Source: Xiphydria camelus (lineage: Eukaryota; Arthropoda; Insecta; Hymenoptera; Xiphydriidae). Taken from it: a stretch of DNA of 64,000 nt. The notes under the pieces are model-generated. The model ran no database searches. It had not been told where the DNA came from and was given only the letters and a program-made list of their open reading frames with translations. Position 1 is the stretch's first letter, and each line of letters opens with the position of its first letter. The position numbers and the translations under genes are program-made. Below are positions 37,165 to 48,064 of this stretch, one piece after another. Location of the stretch: NCBI GenBank assembly GCA_963678675.1, contig OY783193.1:20506977-20570976 (forward strand), given 5' to 3'.

Positions 37165-37166
37165 AT

Positions 37167-37853
37167 CTGTAAAAAAAGGCGGCATGTTCATTCAGTGCCA
37201 ACAAAAATTGATACGTAAAATACTCTCCAAAAAAGATTTGAAATCAATTAAGATCGCCATGTTCAAGATTTATGTATTAAAAGTAAAAGGCATCATTTGA
37301 AAGGAAAATTATTGTAAATCAAGTTACTAAAAAATTCGACTAAAAAAATTTATAAAAAAATTTTAATAAAAAAGAACTTGCCGCGTTTAAGTTTTCATAT
37401 TTTGTCCACTATGCCGAATAATTGGCAGTGCTTGGACGGTGCTAGAGTGATTCATAAATTACACTGCCGAAGTCAAATTCAGAGAATTTCAGAAGGCCCC
37501 CGCCTAATCGGTTTCCCGTGCGACATTCGGTATACTGGTGGTATCATATTATAAGTGTATGAATTTATTTAAAATCATAAGTGCATAAACATCGAGTATA
37601 ATTCTGTCTGAATTTTTTATTTTGAAGAAAAAAACGCGGCAAGTTCTTTTTTATTAAAATTTTTTTATAAATTTTTTTAGTCGAATTTTTTACTAACTTG
37701 ATTTACAATAATTTTCCTTTCAAATGATGCCTTTTACTTTTAATACATAAATCTTGAACATGGCGATCTTAATTGATTTCAAATCTTTTTTGGAGAGTAT
37801 TTTACGTATCAATTTTTGTTGGCACTGAATGAACATGCCGCCTTTTTTTACAG
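37167..37853. repeat. Foldback element K, copy 1
   Basis: 687 bp with terminal CTGTAAAAAAAGGCGGCATG paired to its complement at the right end; the arms pair over most of their length (CAAGTTCTTTTTTATTAAAA near the centre). AGAAT flanks both ends. Copy 2 is at 55596-56154. Confidence 0.75.
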
Positions 37854-37920
37854 AGAATCTGTTTTTGTGGGGGGATTTCACTACTTTTTGGAATTTATTC
37901 ATCGGGAGAATATGTACACC

Positions 37921-38127
37921 CGGGGATACGGTATCTGTCGCTGGTCACTTTTTTTAAACGTTATTTTTAAACGTACTAACCAATGAATAATTAATTCTCA
38001 TGCGCTCATTAGCTACGGTGACATCTACTCTCGTGAATGAAAGTATGAGGATTATTAATTATTGGTTAGTACGTTTAAAAATAACGTTTAAAAACAGTCA
38101 CCAGCGACAGATGCCGTGTCCCCGGGT
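37921..38127. mobile_element. 207-bp foldback element, GTAC duplication
   Basis: Ends ACCCGGGGATACGG and, reversed, ACCCGGGGACACGG, with arms pairing through CTGTCGCTGGT and TTAAACGTTATTTTTAAACG. GTAC is duplicated (37917-37920, 38128-38131). The related sequence at 56205-56225 (GAATATGTACATGTAGGAG) is the empty site. Confidence 0.8.
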
Positions 38128-38131
38128 GTAC

Positions 38132-38760
38132 ATGTAGGAGAATAGTTTTTTATTATTAAGTATTACTGCAGAACGAGTAGGTTAGAAGATTTTCATAAAG
38201 ACTCACGATTTTCTGACATATCATCTCGTACAGGTGCAACCGAAGAGGATCTAACTCGTGTCCTGTCCGTAAAAAGATGACTCGATGGACATCGGAGAAT
38301 GTCAGTCTTGTCAGCGAGCGCCTTCATCCATAGTACCCATAGTACTTTCATTGCAATATGGGCTTTTCGTTCCAACTATTCCTGCTTTAAGGAGGTTCGA
38401 CTATCAGACGAAAACCAACTTACAGCCCTAATTTTTTTATATGATATACACGAATACTTTACACAACTAATACGAAAATTTGAGCAATATAGACCGTCTA
38501 TAGTTTCTTCGTTATTTTATTCTAAAGTTGACCACTTTTAACATATCGCCTTATGGCAGACGATTGTACTAAGGTAGATTATCACTGACTTTAACACACA
38601 TTCCGCCAACTTTAGACTTTGAAAGACTAGTAATTTGACAGATGAAATATTAAGGATTCTGTAAAAAATAAGTAAATTGGGTTTTACCGTATAGTTGCAA
38701 CGTAATATTGTCATGAAATTCGTTTTGACTTCGCAAACCATTAGCATGCCATATTAACGG
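38132..38760. repeat. Dispersed repeat, no gene
   Basis: 38165-38400 repeats 2459-2700 and 56245-56480. The rest is AT-rich with no recognised gene. Confidence 0.45.
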
Positions 38761-38763
38761 TGA

Positions 38764-39678
38764 GAGACTTGGCAACACGGCAGCGAAACAGCTGTAAAGC
38801 TCGTCCACTTGCCGTTCCAAAAACCAGTCAGAATAGTTCATTCGTCGAGCTGGATCTAGCTAATTGTACGCTGAAACATGCCCAAGTCGTATTCAGCCTT
38901 GAGAAGATTTATTTTCAATATTGGTGGGTAATAAGTTAGTTCGAATAGGTGCACCTGAGAAAATATTGAATTGAGTTGCTATTGGGACGTAACAACGGCA
39001 ATCAAGCAGTCTCATAACCGACAGAAATTACGAAAGTGATATTTATGTTAAATTATCTTAACAAATATTTAATTAAGAAATTACATCCCATAAAACACGT
39101 CTTTACAAGTAATTTTTGTGATATTCTTGGGATATTTTGCAATATTTTTGAACACTACCCTATGTTAGAAATATATCTTTCTCGATAAATTCACAAAGTT
39201 GCAAAACGTTATAGAAACATTTTGGAATCATTACATTGAAAGAAACAGCTCAATAAGACAGCTCGATAAGATTGTACTTGTCAGAGCTGAATTATATATG
39301 TGATTTCTATAATTATTTTAGAAAGACCTGAAAGAATACGAGAGCAGTGGAACACCGATGCTCTCCTAGAGAGAATAAGACTATAAGAAATAGAAAAGAA
39401 TGTTCATCCTTTTAAAATGAAGTACATACATGCACCGGAGAAAGCAAATCCAACTCGACGAATGAACTATTCCGACTAGTTTTTGGAACGGCAAGTGGAC
39501 GATCCCTCGTTCGTCAGAAGATTTTGTTCACAGATGAATCGAAATTCTACCGTGAGAAATCCTCACTGGGTAGAAGAAGTCGAAGGCGATGGAGTGGAGG
39601 CGATGAACTAAAAATAAAATAAAATTTAGTATATAAATCGAAACTTGTAGTAGGAAGGCAGAGGGCAAGCACCGATGA
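38764..39678. repeat. Tc1-like element fragments, inverted relative to one another
   Basis: 38764-38935 (reverse) and 39420-39640 (forward) carry the same MNYSDWFLERQ-type coding scrap in opposite directions. 39120-39330 repeats 580-790. TTATTTTCAA-TATTGG at 38925-38940 is the uninterrupted site corresponding to the Helitron end at 58375. Confidence 0.55.
39430..39607 (+). pseudogene. Tc1/IS630-type transposase fragment
   Basis: After frameshifts one reads RKQIQLDE, NYSDWFLERQVDDPS, ILFTDESKFY and RNPHWVEEVEGDGVEAMN. FTDES holds the first catalytic Asp of Tc1/mariner DDE nucleases. Part of the middle (DEGLVNNH) is deleted here but present at 59130. Non-functional. Confidence 0.7.
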
Positions 39679-40595
39679 GAAAAAAAATAGAAATAAAGTA
39701 TTATAGTTACCCCGATATTGTAGTTACTCCGATGATTTGTTCTTCTCCCACGACTTAGATTCTCCAATATGTAGAAATATACCGTCTTCCCATACTGACA
39801 GTATACATTCATTTTACCTCTAATATGGCGGAATTAAAAATCTCTAGAACTCTGCGGTACAATGCCACGGTAGGAATATCAAATTCTACCGACATGACAT
39901 GCTTCGACAAGGTCTGTATTAACTTTAGCATTATATTGGGGGCACTGCACTAATCCTGTGGCACATTTTTCTATCTGAGAATCGTTCTGAAAAAAATAGA
40001 AATAAAGTATTATAGTTACCCCGATATTGTAGTTACTCCGATGATTTGTTCTTCTCCCACGACTTAGATTCTCCAATATGTAGAAATATACCGTCTTCCC
40101 ATACTGACAGTATACATGCATTTTACCTTTAATATGCCGGAATTAAAAATCTCTAGAACCCTGCGGTACAATGCCACGGTAGGAATATCAAATTCTACCG
40201 ACATGATATGCTTCGACAAGGTCTGTATCAACTTTAGCATTATATTGGGGGCACTGCACTAATCCTGTGGCACATTTTTCTATCTGAGAATCGTTCTGAA
40301 AAAAATAGAAATAAAGTATTATAGTTACCCCGATATTGTAGTTACTCCGATGATTTGTTCTTCTCCCACGACTTAGATTCTCCAATATGTAGAAATATAC
40401 CGTCTTCCCATACTGACAGTATACATGCATTTTACCTTTAATATGCCGGAATTAAAAATCTCTAGTACTCTGCGGTACAATGCCACGGTAGGAATATCAA
40501 ATTCTACCGACATGACATGCTTCGACAAGGTCTGTATCAACTTTAGCATTATATTGGGGGCACTGCACTAATCCTGTGGCACATTTTTCTATCTG
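39679..40595. repeat. 309-bp tandem repeat, three units
   Basis: Units start near 39681, 39990 and 40299; the marker AAATAAAG falls at 39691, 40000 and 40309, an exact 309-bp period. Each unit joins part of a Tc1-like end to the body of the small MITE seen at 20082-20234. The repeated small open frames (39879-40121, 40188-40430) are passengers. Confidence 0.9.
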
Positions 40596-41139
40596 GGAAA
40601 GCCGTGGTAGAAAAGTAGGAGATACGATAGAATTGGATTACAATAATGAAGTAATTATTTTATTATCTTTTCTTTATCGATATATTTTCCCTTTCGTATT
40701 ATTAAAAGTTCCAATTATATATTATCGGAACGCTGTACAGCTGTACTACCATAATAATATGCTTTCCCAGATAGAAAAATGTGCCACAGGATTAGTGCAG
40801 TGCCCTTAATATACCGCTAAAGTTGATACAGACCTTGTCGAAGCATGTCATGTAAGTAGAACCTGATATTCATACCGTGGCATTGTACCGCAGAGTTCTA
40901 GAGATTTTTAATTCCGGCATATTGGAGGTAAAATGCATGTATACTGTCAGTACGGGAAGACGGTATATTATCGGAACGCTGCACAGCTGTACTACCATAA
41001 TAATATGCTTTCCTAGATAGAAAAATGTGCCACAGGATTAGTGCAGTGCCCTTAATATACCGCTAAAGTTGATACAGACCTTGTCGAAGCATGTCATGTC
41101 GGTCGAACCTGATATTCACACCGTGGCATTGTACCGCAA
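40596..41139. repeat. Further MITE and Tc1-end copies, 246-bp duplication
   Basis: ATTATCGGAACGCTG plus about 130 bp occurs at 40721 and again at 40967, followed by the CAGATAGAAAAATGTGCCAC body in the orientation opposite to the 309-bp array. No gene. Confidence 0.65.
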
Positions 41140-42064
41140 TTCTAGAGAATTCTTTTCTACCCAGGTTGATTTTTGACTGCGAAGAAAAATCCACCAATCC
41201 GTCCCGTTCTCGTATGGCGCTGAAAACAAAAAATAGAATAACCACAAAGATATTTGTTCTGTATAAGGGATGAAAATGAGGTTAAGACAGTCAGTTAGGA
41301 AGTTACTTATCTGATGCCACTTCTTCCGAGATATAGATGTCTCCTTCCCTGTTCTTCATGCACCAGCAACCAAAGAAAAATGACACTGCTTCCGTGCACT
41401 GTTTTGATTATTTAAAAAAAATCTAAACGATTTGATAATAGCTAGCTGTCAGAGCGTCTGTCACATTCACCACTGTTGAGATTCACTACTCCGATTACAC
41501 TGAATTTGTACTTTTTATTAACAAGCGCGTCCGAGGATCGAAAAAATGCGAGGGATATCGTTTCGCGAATGGAAATATTTTTAAATTTTGAAAAACAACT
41601 AAACATTCAAGGAATATAGTCTCTCACACACTCTCACGTACATTTTTGATGGCGTATGCGTGTGGCCGCATCTGTGTACACATTTCCGACCATGGCCGAA
41701 TACCGCCGAAGACAGGCGGAATTTTTGTGACATTTTTACATATATATATCGCCCGAGAAATCGGATTCTCGACTTTAATGGTGCGAGGGGCGTGGCTTCG
41801 CGTTGCTAAGGAAAAATCTCTGTTAATATGTAACTTACAACATTTACTCTGGTCTCTATCGATAGAGAATAGTCGATTTATATGGCGTAACTAAGCATAG
41901 TTTTGGTTATAACCGTATATTTATTGAGAAAATTCGATGTTAAAATTGAGGGGTGAAGGGGGCAGACATTTTTCCTGTAAAGATACACGGGTGCTCGCGG
42001 CGACAGCGCTGGCGGCGTCGTTCTGACGACTTGAATGAACATGCCGCGAGACACTACCGTGTCT
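41140..42064. repeat. Dispersed repeat R, copy 1
   Basis: Shares TTATTAACAAGCGCGTCCGAGG, GGCGTATGCGTGTGGCCGCA and GAGACACTACCGTGTCTCTT with 61430-62195, in the same order and orientation; a shorter reversed piece is at 53800-53935. Length and layout would suit an LTR or large non-autonomous element, but I cannot decide. Confidence 0.55.
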
Positions 42065-42065
42065 C

Positions 42066-42403
42066 TTGATTACCTATTCAAAAATGCGCGCTCCCGCTTC
42101 TTCACGGTATATCTCGAAAACGGTTGATCGTACAAAAAAATGTATAGAATCAAACTTGTAGAGAATACTGTTTTACGTAAATTTTGTTAAAGCTTCTTAA
42201 GACATCAGACGCTTCTTAAGCGAGATTTTCGCAAAAAACTGATTTTCATGACCTTTGACCTTCGATATCTCGAGACGCACAAGGGTGAGTATATGAGACT
42301 TTTTGATGCTTCATTAGAACATCAAAACGAAGATCTCTGCAAAAATCTAGCTTGCTTTCTCTCATTCCGCAGATGGGGTTTTTATATACCTTATTTCCCT
42401 GGA
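42066..42403. repeat. Right arm of long inverted repeat (partner 34682-34997)
   Basis: Reverse complement of the left arm with a few small indels. It joins directly onto the mariner transposase remnant at about 42400. Confidence 0.65.
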
Positions 42404-43082
42404 CTATTGGAGCGTTTGGAAGAGGACCCCAATTTTGGCCGAAAAATCATCTTTACCGACAAGGCGCATTTTTGGATGAATGGCTATGTGAACAAGCATA
42501 ATTGCCATATATGGGACGACGTCAACCCACACGAGGTTTACCAGGTATCAATGCATCCACAAAAAGTTACTGTTTGCTGCAGATTTTGGGCCGGCGGCGT
42601 CATTGGTCCGTACTTTTTCAAAAACGACGTTGGTGAGGCCATTACCGTCAACGGCAGGCGCTACAGAACAATGATAACCGATTTTTTTTGGTCCAAATTG
42701 AACGATATGGACGTGGACGATGTGTAGTTTCATCAGGACGGCGCTACGTGCTACACAGCCGACGCCACACGATGGACATTTTGCATGAACCATATTTGAG
42801 GGTATGGTTATCTCTCGCAGAGGTAACGTGAATTTGCCACCAAGATCGTGCGATTTGACCCCGCTAGACTTTTTCTTGTGGGGTTTTCTGAAGTTGTAGG
42901 TCTATGCCAAAAAGCCGCAATCGACCGACGCCCTTAAAGTCAACATGACCCAGGTTATCGCTCAAATTCAGCCGGATCTATACGGCAGAGTCATTGAAAA
43001 TTGGACCACTCTCTCTCGGATCCGTGCCACCGTGAGAAGCCGAGGCGGACATTTGAACGATGTTATATTCCACATATTATAA
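42400..43082 (+). pseudogene. Mariner-like transposase, 5'-truncated
   Basis: Reads LLERLEEDPNFGRKIIFTDK, NGYVNKHNCHIWDD, VTVCCRFWAGGVIGPYFF and VNGRRYRTMITDFFW, close to a widespread insect mariner/Tc1 family. The first catalytic Asp is in IIFTDKAHF (Glu of the usual DEAHF changed to Lys). A TAG at about 42725 replaces the usual Trp before the second Asp in FHQDGATCY. The third, in DLTPLDFFLWG (near 42850-42890), lies after shifts. It ends HLNDVIFH then TAA at 43080. The N-terminal half is absent. The hAT element sits at its 3' end. Confidence 0.8.
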
Positions 43083-43150
43083 TGGCATCAGGGATGGGCG
43101 TTATAAGAACAATGAATAATTGAATGACTAATAAATAAGATTAAATTTTC

Positions 43151-43390
43151 ATTCATCATTCAAATAATTTTGAATAATGAATACATTTTCATTCATCATT
43201 CAAATAGTTTTGAATAATGAATAAATTTGTATTCATCATTCAAATAATTTTGAATAACGAATACATTTTCATTCATCATTCAAATAATTTTGAATAATGA
43301 ATAAATTTTCATTCATCATTCAAATAATTTTGAATAATGAATAAATTTTCATTCTTCATTCAAATAATTTTGAATAACGAATACATTTTC
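43151..43390. repeat. 40-bp minisatellite, six units (hAT left end)
   Basis: Units ATTCATCATTCAAATAATTT plus TGAATAATGAATACATTTTC begin at 43151, 43191, 43231, 43271, 43311 and 43351, an exact 40-bp period. Confidence 0.93.
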
Positions 43391-43734
43391 ATTAATCATT
43401 CTGCCATTCTCACTTGCTTGCTTCACCGGGTAGGCGATCAAGGTAAATTCGAGTTATCTAAAGGAGGTATACTAACAGAAAAAAAAGTATATCTTTCTTT
43501 TATTGTCTATAGAATGATTCCAATTCTATACGATAAATCTAATAGAGTCTAAATTCTCATACTACGGAATTACAAAAATATATCAAATTAAAACTTTGAT
43601 GGCATTCAGATATACTACGCGATACTATAATATAAAATAAATTATAAGAACAAAGAATTGGCATTGAACCACGACTAACATCATGATTATAATTGTGGTT
43701 CAATGCCAATTCTTTGCGCTTATGATTTATTTTA

Positions 43735-44005
43735 TATTATAGTATCGTAGCATATCTGAATACCATCAAGGAATTAATTTCATATATATTTTTGTAATTC
43801 CGTAGTATAAGAATTTATACACCATTTTTTAGATTTATCGTATAGATTTGGAATCATTCTATAGACACACACAATAAAGGAGAGATATTATAATACATCT
43901 ATACTAGCACTTTTTTTTTCTGTTAGTATACTCGAATTTACCTTGATCATCTACCCGGTGAACAAAGAATCTTTGTTCTTATGATTTATTTTATATTATA
44001 GTATC
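43735..44005. repeat. Extra inverted copy of the hAT inner arm
   Basis: Repeats 43396-43630 in reverse complement (GTAGCATATCTGAATACCATC to TCTACCCGGTGAA), forming a hairpin with it around 43680. The continuation TTATATTATAGTATC at 43991-44005 is where the LTR-like insertion starts. Confidence 0.7.
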
Positions 44006-44219
44006 TGTTCCGATAAACGATGGTCGCGGAATTCTGATTACACTGGTCAACAAAATTACATATTTTTGATGTGTAAACATCTATGCTATGGCTCTGCGGT
44101 AGGACCTTCCTGGAAAATTGAGCGTCAGATGTAAGCCATGTAGATGTGACTGCGTCAGTGTGTGTGTGGCGCTACTGTGCATACTATTCGCGCAAGCTGG
44201 ATTATCTCAACGGGAAAAC

Positions 44220-45210
44220 ATTTTAGAGAAAAATGTTTAATACAAAACTTTAAGAATTTTCCCTTGGCTACCCAGTGGTCGTATTGGATTTGACCTTGAC
44301 CGTGACCTTCAAGGTAACATCAAATGCCTTCCTAAACCGTTCATCCGATTGCGATGAAACTTTGGGGAATGGTTGGACGCATGCCCGCGAAGGTTTCTTA
44401 GTTAGTAAATCTTATAAAAGGTGTTCAAAAAGTACCGGTACTGATGATTATTATGCCTTCCTAAACCGTTCATCCGATTGCGATGAAAATTTGGGGAACA
44501 GTTGGACGCATATCCGCGAAGGTTTGAGTTAGTAAATCTTATACAGGGTGTTCAAAACGTACCGGTACGGATGATTATTATGCCTTCCTAAACCGTTCAT
44601 CCGATTGCGATGAAACTTTGGGGAATGGTTGGACGCATGCCCGCGAAGGTTTCTGAGTTAGTAAATCTTATAAAAGGTATTCAAACAGTACCGGTTCTGA
44701 TGATTATTATGCCTTCCTAAATCGTTCATCCGATTGCGATGAAAAGTTGGGAAATGGTTGGACGCATGCCCGCGAAGGTTTCTGAGTTAGTAAATCTTAT
44801 ACAGGGTGTTCAAAAAGTACCGGTACGGATGATTAATATGCCTTTCTAAACCGTTCATCCGATTGCGATGAAAATTTGGGGAACAGTTGGACGCATATCC
44901 GCGAAGGTTTCTGAGTTAGTAAATCTTATACAGGGTGTTCAAAAAGTCGAACTATACTTGACCTAAAGTTGACCTCCGCTGACAATAAAGGTAACATGAA
45001 AAAAATGGTCAAGGACACATTTGAACGTGAAAAAAAATTAATTTGACCTTGATATAACCTTGAAGGTCACGGTCAAGGTCAAATCCAATATGACCATTGC
45101 GTAGCCCGGGAAAAATTCTAAAAGTTTTGTATTAAAAATGTATTTAAACAATGGTGGACGAACAAGATCAATCCACAATCTACCCGTGCGAAGCCGGGAC
45201 GGGCTGCTAA
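44220..45210 (+). mobile_element. Helitron 3' end with internal minisatellite
   Basis: Ends with a GC hairpin (CCCGT ... ACGGG) and CTGCTAA followed by T at 45211, as expected of Helitrons (CTRR^T). The last 40 bases match the reverse-strand Helitron end at 58375, next to a helicase fragment. TTGACCTTGACCGTGACCTTC near 44290 is inverted at about 45050-45090. The 5' end is not certain. Non-autonomous. Confidence 0.7.
44324..44966. repeat. 129-bp minisatellite, five units
   Basis: ATGCCTTCCTAAACCGTTC starts at 44324, 44453, 44580, 44709 and 44838 (spacing 127-129). Each unit ends with TACAGGGTGTTCAAAAAGTACC or a close variant. Confidence 0.92.
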
Positions 45211-46196
45211 TAAGTTATAAATCTAATATAATAATAATAAATATTTTCTTATAGAAAGAATTAAACTTCTTTATGTCGAACTACGACGTCATATTCCACA
45301 ATTAAACTCGGACCGCAGATAATTGTAAGATGTTTACACATCCTCCGTGAGTACAACGGCACTCACACCTTTTTTGTCTTTCTCTCCTAGCCAATCGGGG
45401 TACACCGCTTCAACCCCCACTAGTTACACTATCATTCTCATACAACCAATCAGAGCGTACCGCATCACCCACGCTATCCCCATTATCTATTCGATGTAAC
45501 TTATATAAGCAGTAACCAAATCGTAGTAATCAGTGCACAGAACGAAAAGTACTGCGTGTACAGTCCATTCAATGTGCAAGGGCTCGAACTTTTAATAAGA
45601 CGGTTCGTCTTCATCTCATACGCTATCATCAAGTATTCGATCTCTTGTAACTCATAAACGTAAGTGTATTAAGTCTTCTACAGTGCATTTACAACAACTA
45701 ATTGTAAACCACGGTTAATTCATTTAAACTACTGTATCTCTTTAATTTGAATATATTATTAGTTGTATCGTGAGTGCAGTGCTAAATCATTCGATCTAAT
45801 CGCTCGGTTTAAACCCATCTCATCTAATCAACCACCGAAACCTTAAAATCCGCCTAGCGGTATGTTTGGTCACAGTAGCCGTGTCAGGAACGAGTGTCTG
45901 CGGGCTTTACGACCCCGCGGAGATCTAGTATTAACCGCACAGTGCCCAAACAGAATCGTAGCATATCTGAATGCCATCAAAGAATTAATTTGATATACAT
46001 ATTTTTGTAATTCCGTAGTATAAGATTTTAGACTCCATTAGACTTATCGCATAGATTTGGTGTCATTATATAGGCAATAAAGGAAAAAAATTACATCTAC
46101 TAGCACTTTTTTTTCTGTTAGTATACCTCCTTTAGATAACTCGAATTGACCTTGATCGTCTACCCGGTGAAGCAAGCAAGTGAGAATGACGGAATT

Positions 46197-46515
46197 ATGA
46201 ATGAAAATTTATTCGTTATTCAAAATTGTTTGAATTATGAATGAAAATTTATTCGTTATTCAAAATTATTTGACTGATGAATGAATATTTATTCGTCATT
46301 GAAAATTATTTGAATGACGAATGAAAATTTAATCGTTATTCAACCTTAGTTGAATGATGAATAAAAATTTATTCGTTATTTAAACAATTTTAAATGATGA
46401 ATAAAAATTTATTCATTATTCAAGACATGGTGAGTGATGAATGTAAATTTATTCGTTATTCAAAGATAGTGAAATAATGAATAAAAATTTATTTTTCATT
46501 TGAATAAAAATTAAT
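46197..46515. repeat. 40-bp minisatellite, about eight units (hAT right end)
   Basis: Units of the type GAATGAAAATTTATTCGTTA plus TTCAAAATTATTTGA, the reverse complement of the left-end array but more diverged between units. Confidence 0.9.
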
Positions 46516-46542
46516 TCAAATACGCCCATCCCTGAATGGCAT

Positions 46543-47090
46543 ATATGGGCCTTTCAAATAAAAAAAGAATTTCGTTAATACTTCACACATTGCTTGTTTT
46601 ATTCCATTTCAAAATCGACCCGCCCTTATTGAAAAACCCATGTTATATTATATTATAAAGGGTGTCCCAAAATTAACGCAAGATTTAAATTTAATGAAAA
46701 ACGCCGTTTTTTTTATTACAATGTTATTTTGTTTTATTGAATCGTAAAGTACACAGGCTAGGGTTATGTATGGAATAACATATAGGGCAAAAAGCCTTCA
46801 CGGCTTTCCTGGCTCATACGCACTCTTTCGTCGAAATTTTCGACGACCATTGTGCATAAATGTGGCTGAATTTCGTTGATGCAGCGTTGAATTTCCTCTT
46901 TCAATGCACGAGTGCTTGCGGGCTTGTTGGCACCTTTGACTTCAAATAACTCCATAAAAAGGAATTCAATGGTGTTAAATCCCACGATCTAGAGGGGGCC
47001 GATTGGGGTTCAGTTATGCACAGACTTTTGCCTCACTTGGCGTAAAGAGAAGGCCCCGCTGGATGCCGAGACATTACTCGCACCACCAGC
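46543..47090 (-). pseudogene. Second mariner-like transposase 3' fragment
   Basis: On the reverse strand one reads DLTPLNSFLWSYLKSKV, then after a frameshift NKPASTRALKEEIQRC, INEIQPHL, MVVENFDERVRMSQ and a stop at 46764. This is the C-terminal quarter of a mariner-type protein. AGGGTGTCCCAAAATTAACG at about 46660 is its element end. The first 100 bp (46543-46640, forward) are the tail of the other mariner copy. Confidence 0.7.
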
Positions 47091-47555
47091 GATCTCTTTA
47101 ATGGTAGCATCCACTATTTTGGGGGCTCAGTGCCATCACTTCGGATGGTTTAGCAGAGATCTTTTTTTCCTGTGCTTATTGAAACCTTGTAACTTTGGAG
47201 GCATTTTTTATCACCGAAGATAGCAACTCTACATACTCGTAGAACCATCTTTCCCCTCTTCCTCCTATCATGTACCTAATGTCCAATTTTTATTCAAATT
47301 GTTACATTTAAAATATTTTCATATATATAAAATGAAGGGATTTGAACCATAACATGGAGTAATACGAGTATATATGATAGAATTATTCGATCTACTGCAC
47401 CTGAGTAGTTAACACGGCCGATTTCTGTAGTTTGTTTAACTACTATGTTTAGTAAATTTCACTTTAAAAGCACATCTGCGATAACCAAAATGCTTGCAGT
47501 TGCATTCACTATTGTTATGATAGTGATTTGACTACCCTTAACTCGTTAACGCTCA
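47091..47555. other. Spacer, nothing recognised
   Basis: No gene or repeat identified. The last three bases (TCA, 47553-47555) form the left target copy of the next element. Confidence 0.5.
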
Positions 47556-48064
47556 CAAGGAAACGTTTCGAGGCCGCCGCTTCCGATCTTGATGAAACTT
47601 CGTAAATTTAAAGTTTATCGAAAAATAAGAGACCCCTATTTTTTATAGCGGCCCAATTTTTGTTTAAGGGGGTGAAATGGACCCCTGAATTTTCACCCCC
47701 TTCGAGCTATCTCCGAAACGAAGCGAGATAGATGAAAACTTTCAATGTACGTTTTGTTTGGTTTTTTTAGTATAATAAAATCCCCTAAACAGATTTTGAA
47801 AAAAAGCATTATTTTAAAAAAAAAAAAAATTTTTTATCTAATTTTTCGAAATTACGGTTTAGTCATGTGGACAAAAATTTAGGAAATTTTATTACAAATT
47901 CAACCATGTATGACATGATATATTTCCCTCCTACAGTTTTGCAAATTTCTAACTTTTATGTCTGATAATGAGCGGGCTACCAATGGCAGTGACGGGATAG
48001 GTCGGGGGTTATTACTTCTATGTATTTTAATGCCACTTTTCTTTTATTTAATAAAGTTCAACTT

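Larger units (their letters stand above)
44006..45952 (+). mobile_element. Solo-LTR-like insertion, 5-bp flanks
   Basis: Begins TGTTCCGATAAACG and ends GTGCCCAAACA. It is flanked by GTATC (44001-44005) and GAATC (45953-45957), a 5-bp duplication with one mismatch; the sequence at 43731-43750 reads through as GTATCGTAGCATATC. It has a TATA-like CTTATATAAG (45499-45508) followed by an initiator-like ATCAGTGC about 30 bases on, as in an LTR promoter. No internal retroviral genes. A Helitron end sits inside it. LTR identity is inference. Confidence 0.55.
43089..46534. mobile_element. Non-autonomous hAT element, 8-bp duplication AATGGCAT
   Basis: Perfect 12-bp ends CAGGGATGGGCG / CGCCCATCCCTG, flanked by AATGGCAT at 43081-43088 and 46535-46542. 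The length of the duplication and the CAGGGATGGGC-type end are those of hAT transposons. Just inside both ends are 40-bp tandem arrays in inverted orientation, then about 235 bp of inverted unique arm (43396-43630 and about 45958-46195). A third copy of that arm lies at 43735-43970. No transposase gene. Host: the mariner remnant. Confidence 0.92.

Noticed and set aside
39679..40595. CRISPR or direct-repeat gene family (repeated 80-aa frames)
   Set aside because: Frames are passengers of a 309-bp tandem duplication of transposon ends.
42548..42793. Reverse-strand 81-aa open frame
   Set aside because: Antisense shadow of the mariner transposase remnant.
43151..46515. CRISPR-like array
   Set aside because: 40-bp units are contiguous with no unique spacers, and the setting is a eukaryotic transposon.
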